Part shown: positions 1 through 7,738 of the stretch, in pieces
Numbering within the stretch: the stretch's first letter is position 1
Layout of the letters: every line of letters begins with the position of its first letter
Assembly: GCA_036939755.1 (NCBI GenBank)
Contig: JALLAZ010000520.1
Coordinates: 1-17,331, forward strand
Length of the DNA stretch: 17,331 nucleotides
Direction of reading: 5' to 3'
Origin: Stephanodiscus triporus
Taxonomy: Eukaryota > Bacillariophyta > Thalassiosirophyceae > Thalassiosirales > Thalassiosiraceae
Position numbers and translations under genes: made by a program
The notes under the pieces: generated by a model
Told to the model about the DNA's origin: nothing
What the model saw: the letters and a program-made list of their open reading frames with translations, nothing else
Databases searched by the model: none

Positions 1-87
1 AGGCGTCGCTTCATTTGATCGATTTTCCTATTCGTGCTCTCATCCGTCTTCCGCTTAAAATTTCTAATTAGTTGTTAGAACAATTGA

Positions 88-2850
88 TCAGTTGTCTAAA
101 CGCAACAAAGAACGCAGATATTGACGCTTCTTGAATGAGTTGTTGCCGTGTTTGTTCCATTCCCAGTAGGGTATGAATACAAGTGGCATACCTGCAAGGG
201 CTGTAACTTGCCTTCGCTTCAGCATGGTACTCCCAGTTAGATTTCTGCTTCCAAGAAAGTGAAATGGCCCATCAACTTCGATGCCAAACTTTGTCCCTCG
301 AACTTCCACGAGAGCATCGAGACGGTATCCGATGTCAGTCAGGATTTCCTCTTCTGGATCGAGACCAATGGCAGATAGCTCAAAAATAACGTCATTTTGC
401 AAGGCAGAGGGATGAGACCTTGTTAATATGAAGGCATTATGGCATTTCTGTTCGAGCGATAAAGGTAGAGAAACGTTCGACATTAATTCCATTTGCCATA
501 AACGCCACTGATGAAGCTGAGATAAATCTTCAACTGAGAAGTTATCTTTTTGCTGTATGCAGGCATTGACGAACGATGATTTATCGTGGAACAGATGCGG
601 TGCATCAATATTTGCAACCGCATATGCCCATGCAATATTTGCTAGTTCTTGGCTGTTACAGTTGCCAACACAGCCTGCTACTGCTCGCTCCAGCGAGGAG
701 AATAAGGTGATATCTAACATGCCCAAAGAGGCATACGACCACAACACGTTGGAAATCTCTTGCGAACTGAATTCGCCGCATCTCGAGGCTGCCTCATTAG
801 CCAATTTCCCGAAAAGTAAAGGATGACAATTTTTTGCACGTGCGTAAGACCAAATAGTATTTGAAAGAGTTTGGGGTGTGAATTCTCTCAGATTGTCCAG
901 TCCGATAATGTGCGCTGCCACTTTATCGAAAACGCGATGATTGGACGACCCCTCCTTTGCGAATGCCCAGACTATATTTGAAAGATCCTGTGGCTTGAAT
1001 CCGTCCAGACTGTCGAGAGCAATGATGTGATCAGCGACCTTATTGAAAAGCATCGGATTCGACTCTTCTATCTTGGCAAACGACCACAACATGCTGGAAA
1101 GTGCCTGCGGTGTAAACTCCCTCATGTCATTCAGCGCAATGATGTGATCTGCTATCGTTGCAAAAAAAAATGGATTGGTCTCTTTGGACTTTGCACACGC
1201 CCAAATCATGTTGGACAATGCCTGAGAATTGAATTCCATCAAACTCTCAAGTGAGATGATGTGATTGGCCACCATCTTGAAAAGATTTGGATTTGATTCT
1301 CCTGCCTTCGTGAATGCCAATAAAATGCTCGAAACCTCCTGCGGCTTGAATTGGAGAAGGTTGTCAGCTGTTATTATATGATCGGCCACCCTCTTGAATA
1401 GCTTCGGATAGGACTCTCCAGTCTTGGCATATGCTGATGTAATGCAGCTTAATTCCTGCGGCTTGTAATTGCTCAGGCTGCCGAGAGAAGTTATATGAGC
1501 TGCGACGGTCTGGAAAAGACGTTGGTTCGATGCCTCTGCGGTCGCATACGCCCAAACTATCATAGAAAGATGATGCGGCATGAATGAACTCGAACTTGGC
1601 AGCGACGCGATGACGCGAGCTGCCACTTTTTCGAACAGATCTGGATGGGACAAGTCGGCCTTCGCGAACGCCCACACCATATTGGAAAGATCCTGCGAGT
1701 TGAATGTTTCCAAATTCGTAAGCCCGACGACGTGATCCGCCAGCTTATTGAAAAGCGATGCGTTCCTCTGTCCGTATCCGGCCTTCGCAAATGTCAACAA
1801 GATGTTGGCGATTTCCCGCGGTTTGAATTCGCGAACGTCACCCATCGCAACGATGTGGCATGCCACCTCCCCAAAAAGACGAAGGTGTATTTGCCTTACC
1901 TTTTCGAACGACCACACAATGCTTGCGAGCTCCTGCGCCTTGAACTCTCCCAGCCTGCGGATGGCGCATTCGGCGATGAGATCGAACAGCGTGCCCCCGT
2001 CATCGAACTCAGGGACCGAACCTACAATCGCATTCGCGTATGCCAAATTGCACAGACATTGAGGATCGAATTTATACATATTCGGACTAGATGCATTCGC
2101 GATGGATTGGAATATGTACCCCCCCCGCCGTTGCGAGTTTCGACCGACTAGGATGCAACGGAGGACTTGATGTTCACCATCCACGGGATGACTCGTTCCG
2201 ACGCGGTCACGATCGTAACGGCCGACTATATTCACAATCCTCGCGATCCCAAGTGCGACCTGCGCCACCTCCCTCGGGGCGTACGTCGAAATTTCATCCA
2301 TAGTTCGGACGAAGACAGAGTTTACATGTCGTACCAGACTCTGCAGCTGTTCCGCATCCTGTCTGCCGCGATCGAGATCGCAGTGAGAGTCCCCGGTTGC
2401 CAATAGTCGCGAAACAAGTGTCCAGAATGCCGAGATGTCTCGGGGTCGCATGCTCTCCAGGTGGTCGTGGGCCATTCCGGCGATCTCTGGAATGGATCGA
2501 CAGTGTCTCATGTCGGGCCCTCGTCCGCCTCGAGCGCGGTGGTGCTGAGCGGAGGATGATCTCCACCGCAGCTGTGACGAAACGGCAGCATCCCGACGAT
2601 GACGACCGGGGCACCATGCTGCACCGTCGCCATTTATTCTAGGTCGTGGGCTCGTCACACTCCCCTCCGACCTATAATATTCATGATCATCGACCCCCGT
2701 CGACGTGAGTTGAAGCCGGTGCCAAGTCCGAGAGTGGCGAGGCCGAACGCTACTAGGGCTAGCAGAGGAGGCGATGGGACGCAGAGCATCAACCGAGTGG
2801 ACAATAGTCTTCGAATAATGTCGATGGTGTTGGCGCAAGAAAAAAGACAT
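88..2850 (-). CDS. OPR-like helical-repeat protein with C-terminal RAP domain (probable organellar RNA-binding factor)
   Basis: Single open exon of 920 aa with an ATG at 2850 and TGA at 88-90. The first ~50 residues are rich in Arg, Ser and His and nearly free of acidic residues, as in a mitochondrial or plastid presequence. Residues ~303-770 are 12 tandem helical repeats of about 39 aa with a consensus like F-x-P-Q-x-L-S-N-x-x-W-A-F-A-K and then L-F-x-x-V-A-x-H-I-I; a weaker unit starts near 260 and a half unit near 771. This matches the octotricopeptide (OPR)/FASTK-like solenoids of algae. Residues ~847-916 form a RAP domain (FGIEVDGPFHF, then FIPYWEWN). Proteins of this architecture bind organellar transcripts and act in their processing, stability or translation; the RNA target here cannot be told. 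Residues ~60-250 are low complexity, so a later start is possible. It is divergent from the UNC93-like gene. Confidence 0.88.
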   Translation of the reverse strand: MSFFLRQHHRHYSKTIVHSVDALRPIASSASPSSVRPRHSRTWHRLQLTSTGVDDHEYYRSEGSVTSPRPRINGDGAAWCPGRHRRDAAVSSQLRWRSSSAQHHRARGGRGPDMRHCRSIPEIAGMAHDHLESMRPRDISAFWTLVSRLLATGDSHCDLDRGRQDAEQLQSLVRHVNSVFVRTMDEISTYAPREVAQVALGIARIVNIVGRYDRDRVGTSHPVDGEHQVLRCILVGRNSQRRGGYIFQSIANASSPNMYKFDPQCLCNLAYANAIVGSVPEFDDGGTLFDLIAECAIRRLGEFKAQELASIVWSFEKVRQIHLRLFGEVACHIVAMGDVREFKPREIANILLTFAKAGYGQRNASLFNKLADHVVGLTNLETFNSQDLSNMVWAFAKADLSHPDLFEKVAARVIASLPSSSSFMPHHLSMIVWAYATAEASNQRLFQTVAAHITSLGSLSNYKPQELSCITSAYAKTGESYPKLFKRVADHIITADNLLQFKPQEVSSILLAFTKAGESNPNLFKMVANHIISLESLMEFNSQALSNMIWACAKSKETNPFFFATIADHIIALNDMREFTPQALSSMLWSFAKIEESNPMLFNKVADHIIALDSLDGFKPQDLSNIVWAFAKEGSSNHRVFDKVAAHIIGLDNLREFTPQTLSNTIWSYARAKNCHPLLFGKLANEAASRCGEFSSQEISNVLWSYASLGMLDITLFSSLERAVAGCVGNCNSQELANIAWAYAVANIDAPHLFHDKSSFVNACIQQKDNFSVEDLSQLHQWRLWQMELMSNVSLPLSLEQKCHNAFILTRSHPSALQNDVIFELSAIGLDPEEEILTDIGYRLDALVEVRGTKFGIEVDGPFHFLGSRNLTGSTMLKRRQVTALAGMPLVFIPYWEWNKHGNNSFKKRQYLRSLLRLDN
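541..1944 (-). repeat. Coding tandem repeat: 12 OPR-like units of ~117 nt
   Basis: This is the DNA behind residues ~303-770 of the RAP protein. Six central units are exactly 39 codons; the others are 37, 40 or 41. Units agree at the amino-acid level at the F-x-P-Q, W-A-F-A-K, LF and VA-x-HII positions but differ at the DNA level, so the array is old and is kept by selection rather than being a recent satellite expansion. Confidence 0.8.
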
Positions 2851-3338
2851 CGTCGACCCGACCCCATTATTGATGTGCCTCCTTCGCCTCGCCCTCTCCT
2901 TTAGACTCCTACTGCTCCTCTATTGTACTATTCCTACATAGATATAAGTCCGTAGAGCACCGGCAGTCGTCGTATGGACACAAGAACACGACGCCGAATC
3001 CACCTTCCTTCGAGGCGGTCAGGGCATACTGCGCTGCCCGACGAGGCGACGTCATGCAGGATCGCGCTGCCATCCAAGTTGACCCTCTACTATTTGAGTT
3101 ATATAGTTCTTTTATCGTCATTAAAGCCTATTTTCCAGGATCTCATAGTGCTTCTTTGGAGCAAGATATTTTCAACAAAAGTTGAAACAAGGTGAAGCGC
3201 AGGGCATACCCGTCCCGGCGAAGCGCGTCGGCCGGCGGCGCGGCCGCGACACGACGACTCGCGTCCTCCCCCTCCCCCTCGTCCTCGCCGCGCGGGAAAG
3301 GTCCGACGACGACGACGAGGACGACGACGACGACGACG
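2851..3338. promoter_or_regulatory. Divergent spacer between the RAP protein and UNC93-like genes
   Basis: These 488 nt lie between two head-to-head start codons and hold no convincing gene. The middle (about 3090-3180) is AT-rich. The last ~37 nt before the UNC93-like ATG are a GAC triplet run. An open frame continues upstream of that ATG to a stop at 3183-3185, but its only upstream starts would be non-ATG. A role as bidirectional promoter is inferred from layout only. Confidence 0.4.
3302..3338. repeat. GAC/CGA triplet microsatellite abutting a start codon
   Basis: An almost uninterrupted run of GAC triplets (one GAG interruption) ends directly at the ATG of the UNC93-like gene at 3339. 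It would lie in the 5' untranslated leader. Similar GAC/GTC tracts occur at 10080-10400 and 17222-17275, so this triplet is a genome habit. Confidence 0.75.
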
Positions 3339-5075
3339 ATGCGTGCATTCGTCGACCGCTCCCGCCTCCTCGCGCTCGCCCCGCCGTGGTACCGCACCCC
3401 CCGCGCCCAGACCGCGGCGCTCGGCGTGGTGTTCTTCTGGGTCTTCGCGGCGTACACGACCATGCAGTTCTACTCGGCGTCGACCTACGGACCCGACCTC
3501 GCCGCCGACGCCGTGTCGGCGGTTTACCTCAGCTTCACCCTGACGTGCCTCGCGAGTCCCGGCGTCGTCAACAAGTGGGGATGTCGGCGTTCCATGTTCT
3601 GGGGCGTCCTGGGGTACGGGGCGTTCGTCCTCTCGTCCTTGATTTACTTCCTCTACGGGGGCGGCGACGGCGGCGGCGGCGGCGGCGGCGGTAAAACTTG
3701 GGCCCGACGGCTCGTCGTGGCCGGGGGCGCAATCCTCGGGTGCGGCGCGTCCGCGCTCTGGACGGCGCAGGGCCGTCTCGTCCTCCAGTACGCGTCGACG
3801 TCGGTGGCGTCGGATGCGACGACGACGTCGACGACGAACGGCGGGAAGTCGGAAAACAAATCCCGGACGGGGGAATTGATGGGATTGTTCTGGGCGATCT
3901 TCCAGTGCAGCTCGATCGTGGGCGGCTCGATCTCCTTCCTTTACTACGGTCGCGACAAGCCGCGCGGATCGATGGCGCTGTACATCATTTTCCTTGGATT
4001 CATAGTGGTGGGGGCGCTGTCCACGCAGCTGTTGCTCCCGCCGGAAATGCTGCGACCGGAGCCTCCCGAGAACGGGACGGATCCCCGCGATGACGAGGTG
4101 GCCGATATCGAAATGACGACCGACGAGCGATCTCCGCTCACTTCCGACTCGGATCCGAACGAGCAAAACAATATACGAGACACGGGATTCCGGATGGGCG
4201 AAGATTTGAGCCGTCAGACTTGGGCGCAGGAGGCTCTGGGGACATTGAGATTATTCTTCACAGATAAGATGATGTGCCTCGCCCCCCTTTTCTTTTACAC
4301 CGTGAGTGTCTAGATAGTGAACATATATTCTTGCGAGAATTCTGCACGTTGGCATCGTTGTATTGTGACGATCGACATCAACTAAATTCGTCACACTCTG
4401 TGCATGCCAACGACATTGTTTGTACCCTAGGGGTTTAACCAACCATACCAACAAGCGACGTTTGGCAATCGCTTCTTCACTCGACGAACGATCGGGGTTG
4501 AATTGATCGTATTTCACTTGATGGAGATCGTCGGTGCCATTGTTGTTGGTCGTTTCCTCGATAGAGAACGCGATGTCGCCTCCACTCGTAGAACTCGAGC
4601 TATCATGTGCCTAGGATCCTTCGTCGTCATAAATTGCACAGGCAATGTTTTCGCCGCAGCGCAAGAATACGCCGCGAAACGAAACGGTGGGGCTCCCATT
4701 GCGCATGACATCGCTACCTTGAGTGTTGTGTATCCATCATTGGCTTTCGCATGCTGGGGTTTCGCGGATGCGCAGATACAAGTCTTTTGCTATTGGCTGA
4801 TGGGTGGATTCTATACTTTGGGCAGCGACCACAGTCGTGCAGTCTCATTTTTCAAGTGTGTTCAGTCTTTGGGTAGTAAGTGTGGTTTCTCTTCTTTCAA
4901 CAAATCTTATTATTGGCTCGCGCTCATCAGGGATATGCGTCATTTATTTGTTAAAGCTTCTATTGGATTTTACTTCATCCCAATCTCAAGGCTGAGTGAG
5001 ATATCACAGTTGGCGTGTTCGTCATTAATATTTGTTCTCGGGACTGCTCTGTCTTTTTCGCAGCTACCACCTTAA
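3339..5075 (+). CDS. UNC93-like MFS transporter, three exons
   Basis: Exons are 3339-4301, 4431-4875 and 4957-5075 (intron 1 GTGAGT..TAG, 129 nt; intron 2 GTAAGT..AAG, 81 nt), giving 508 aa. The start is the only ATG after the in-frame stop at 3183-3185. Many hydrophobic segments are visible (GVVFFWVFAAYTT, MFWGVLGYGAFVLSSLIYFL, LYIIFLGFIVVGALS, LACSSLIFVLGTALSF). The UNC93 family signature across exons 1-3 is clear: FFYTGFNQPYQQATFGNRFF after splicing, then CYWLMGGFYTLGSDHSRAV and FKCVQSLG. A poly-Gly loop (about aa 108-120) and an acidic loop (about aa 245-285) separate membrane segments. UNC93 proteins are 11-12 TM relatives of the major facilitator superfamily; animal members regulate channels or escort receptors, and the substrate in protists is unknown. 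It ends 65 nt from the convergent amino acid permease. Confidence 0.9.
4876..4956 (+). other. Frame-preserving intron 2 of the UNC93-like gene
   Basis: The intron is 81 nt, a multiple of three, and has no in-frame stop, so retention would add 27 residues without ending the protein. Splicing restores the family sequence (VQSLG then T-S-I-G-F-Y-F), which supports removal. The donor is GTAAGT and the acceptor AAG. Confidence 0.7.
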
Positions 5076-5140
5076 CCATAAATGAATTGTACAGGTCGCT
5101 GGTAAAAATGCACGTATTATCATCACTGAGGTGTCGTGTC
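5076..5140. other. Convergent 3' spacer of 65 nt
   Basis: The UNC93-like stop (plus) and the permease stop (minus) face each other across 65 nt. The 3' untranslated regions must overlap or be very short. No canonical AATAAA signal was seen on either strand. Confidence 0.6.
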
Positions 5141-7463
5141 TTAATCAAAAGGCCTAATTTCCAACAGGTTCGCAACAGGCAGCCTTCTTCTCTTATGCAA
5201 ATTGTACACGTATCCTAGCAATGCCAAACTCAAGTATCCAGAAATAACACATAATGCCTTGAGTTCCATTCGCGTGAGAAGAAATAGGTTCACCTACGCA
5301 GAGCTGGCATTAGAAAACAAACACACAATGCGTTGACACATCTATAGAGAGTTCACTCACAAAGCAACCACACAGTGGTAAGATGGGCACAGATGGCGTA
5401 AGGAAAGAGTCCACATCGGGCTCGTCCACACGAGGACATTGTGTCCGAATTGAATTCCCTACGAGCAAACTGCCGGCACAGGATATCAGTGTCATTACGC
5501 GAACTGTGTTCGCAGTTTCCTCTTCAGAGATACATTTCTTACACAATAACCCAGACACGATTGCCAATAGATGGAACACAATCAGCAACCTTTCCAACTT
5601 AAATGGCTCATCATTTGGTGATGTATGCCTGACTAAAATCACACTCGCATCTGTTATTGTGAATGCGATTAATATTCCGGACGAGATGATATCATCCAAG
5701 TGAGCAAAGGGAACTACAGTTGCAATGATGATCATAAATGCACCAGCAACTTTGGTGCCTTTAGTGAGATTTTGCTTTTCATCTACCTCGGCAAACAAAG
5801 GAGGTAAGACGCCATCCATTGCCATAGTATAGTTTAGCCTTGGTTGCGCCATTATTGTCACGAGGACGCAAAGGGGGAGGACGGCCAATTCCCCAAGCTA
5901 TTGAGGTTGTGGCCGATTGTGCTAAGTGGATTTTCATTATATTTTTGTGATTACTGAGTCAGTGTGTTTTCCACTCACCGCAGTCAAGTCAGCTGCCCAA
6001 TTGTATCCACGATACCGGAATCCATCTGGGAATCCGCTTGCTTCACTAATGTCTTGGTATGGAACCATGCCTGCAAGGCCCAATGACGCTGCCACGTACC
6101 TACAGTTGGTAATAGAGTGTTGATCGTGAACAGTGTGGTGTAAGAGGTAAAAAGGATTATGAAGCATACTATGACTTCATCCAAATTCCATCGCCACGGG
6201 AAAAGTGCAACAAATCCGATTGCCTGAAATGTACTCACAGACTTGTGACAATCAGCAAGGTGATTATGATGGCACGAGGGACATTTTGCGCTGGATCGAT
6301 AGCTTCACCAGAAAGACAACATATTTCTGTGATACCATAGAGCGAGAGAAGACACTGTCAGTGATTGCAAGGCCTTAAGCAGCACTTTTGAGAAAATGGT
6401 ATGCTCCTCCTACCATCAAAGCCAATATACCCAAAGAACGAAGACGTAGAGCCACGAATTATCCCACCTGCCTGAAATGAGAGAGTAATAACAACTCAAA
6501 TTGCTTAGAAATAGAATGCCATCTTTGTACTTAGGCTAGCTGAAAAGAACTCACCCCAAATTCTGGAGGAATAAATGGTCTTAAATTCTCTGTTTTCGCT
6601 AGGATCATACTCATTACTGCGATGAAGATTACCAGAAATACTTTCAGGGTGCTGAAGAAGTTTGTCACATGTTTACTTTCCTTGACCCCATCAAGTAGCA
6701 GCAAAACAGCCCCAAGGATACAAAGAAAGCACCAAAGTTGAGACCGTAGCCAGGATCTAATGCAAAGACAAAGAATCTGTACAATGAACTATTGTGGCCT
6801 TCGTTCTCGAAAGATTTAACGTATTCAACCACTTTATCGCCCCAACTTCTCGCTACGGCAGAAGCACTGAGATTTGAGTTGAAAATGTTAGGACAAACAT
6901 CTCGTTCATGAGCAATGTGATTCAACAAGCATAGAATGGGAAAACTTGCCTCCCGGTATACTCCAAAGTCAAACAAGCTCCTGCAATCACGGCGGCACAG
7001 TCTCCCATTGTCTCTTTAGCATAAACATAGGTGGACCCGACCGAAGGAAATCTCCCTCCCAGCTCAGCATAACAAAGACCAGACGCGCATGCAGCCAATC
7101 CGGCAATCAGCCACGACACAGAAACGGCTGGGCCGGATAGAGTGTGCGCTATTAGACCTATTAGTCGGAATAAATTTGTTCATCAAGTTGACGATTGAGA
7201 TGGAACAGCCAAAAATATTTTCGGAAACGATCGATTGCAAAAGACGAAACGATACCTGTAAGAACAAATACTCCAGAGCCGACGGTAGCTCCGACCCCGA
7301 CGGAGACGAGGTCGAACAACGACATATGTCGGTGAAGTTCATAGCTATGTTGAGGGCGATGCGTGTTGGCTTTCCCTCCACCACTGCCATTGTCGGCATC
7401 ATCATTATATTGGAGAGCGGCATCGGCATCCGAAAAAGGCACGGATCCATACCCTGCCTGCAT
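5141..7463 (-). CDS. APC-superfamily amino acid permease (cationic amino acid transporter-like), eight exons, one frameshift
   Basis: Exons in transcript order: 7463-7256, 7157-6950, 6866-6555, 6471-6414, 6326-6239, 6099-5979, 5897-5361 and 5293-5141. All junctions keep phase, giving about 561 aa if one base is allowed in exon 3. The ATG at 7463 (MQAGYGSVPF) is the only in-frame ATG in the first exon. Features in order: an acidic/Gly-rich N terminus; TM1 with GVGATVGSGVFVLTG (substrate-binding glycine motif of APC transporters); SGPAVSVSWLIAG; LCYAELGGRFPSVGS; GYIGFDEICCLSGEA, matching the TM6 region GFDxIxxxxEEA; then MVPYQDISEASGFP and VTIMAQPRLNYTMAMDGVLP, typical of SLC7A/CAT and bacterial YfnA-like permeases; and a basic tail. 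It would move amino acids across a membrane. Intron 2 is GC-AG. The reading frame breaks near 6725-6730 in a short T run; an assembly error or a real mutation are both possible. Confidence 0.82.
6725..6730 (-). other. One-base frameshift in exon 3 of the amino acid permease
   Basis: Upstream, the frame reads to LDPGYGLNFGA and then meets a TGA about 20 codons later. Downstream, the family sequence (ILGAVLLLLDGVKESKHVTN) continues in another frame up to the next splice donor. The switch falls at a run of T on the minus strand (GCTTTC) and is explained by one missing base; with it, the exon 3/exon 4 junction is in phase. Confidence 0.75.
6867..6949 (-). other. GC-AG intron 2 of the amino acid permease
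   Basis: The 83-nt intron runs from AG|GCAAGT to CTCAG. It is the only choice that joins LEYTG to SASAVARSWG in phase, as expected for this family. The nearest GT (AA|GTTTTC) is in the wrong phase for every visible acceptor. GCAAGT is the usual consensus of GC-type donors of the major spliceosome. Confidence 0.75.
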
Positions 7464-7738
7464 TCTGTGAACACTTCGATGATGGCGGCGAGTGGTTGTG
7501 ATGGTTGCGTCTCGCTCCCTCTCCAGAGGACCGAGAGTTCGCAATATTTTGGACACATATCTTGTTCGCCTTGATACTACTACATAGGAATTAGAAATAA
7601 AAATATATTCCCACCAAAACAAGAGAGGCGCGAGAACTCTCTTGTTGCTGAGTGCTGTCCCGCCGCCCGAGCGAGCCCACAACTAACTGAACCTCGTCCT
7701 CGCTGACGCTTGGGAGATTCGTAGCAGTTGAGAATTTC
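7464..7738. promoter_or_regulatory. Divergent spacer between amino acid permease and Nudix genes
   Basis: 275 nt between head-to-head ATGs. The part at 7570-7612 is AT-rich. No gene or clear element seen. The role as shared promoter is inferred from layout. Confidence 0.4.

Noticed and set aside
1645..2151. Plus-strand frame of 168 residues with repeated motifs
   Set aside because: Its periodicity mirrors the OPR-like repeat of the minus-strand gene.
2655..2867. Alternative N-terminus for the RAP protein with a hydrophobic, plastid-signal-like segment
   Set aside because: It is in a different frame from the RAP protein, and no clear splice pair links it to the downstream exon; the in-frame ATG at 2850 already gives a plausible presequence.
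3192..3338. Upstream extension of the UNC93-like protein
   Set aside because: Would start with GTG or TTG; not expected in a nuclear gene. The first ATG is at 3339.
3099..4166. Long minus-strand frame of 355 residues opposite the UNC93-like gene
   Set aside because: Arg/Glu/His-rich antisense shadow of GC-rich coding DNA; the plus-strand gene has clear family motifs and correct splice phases.
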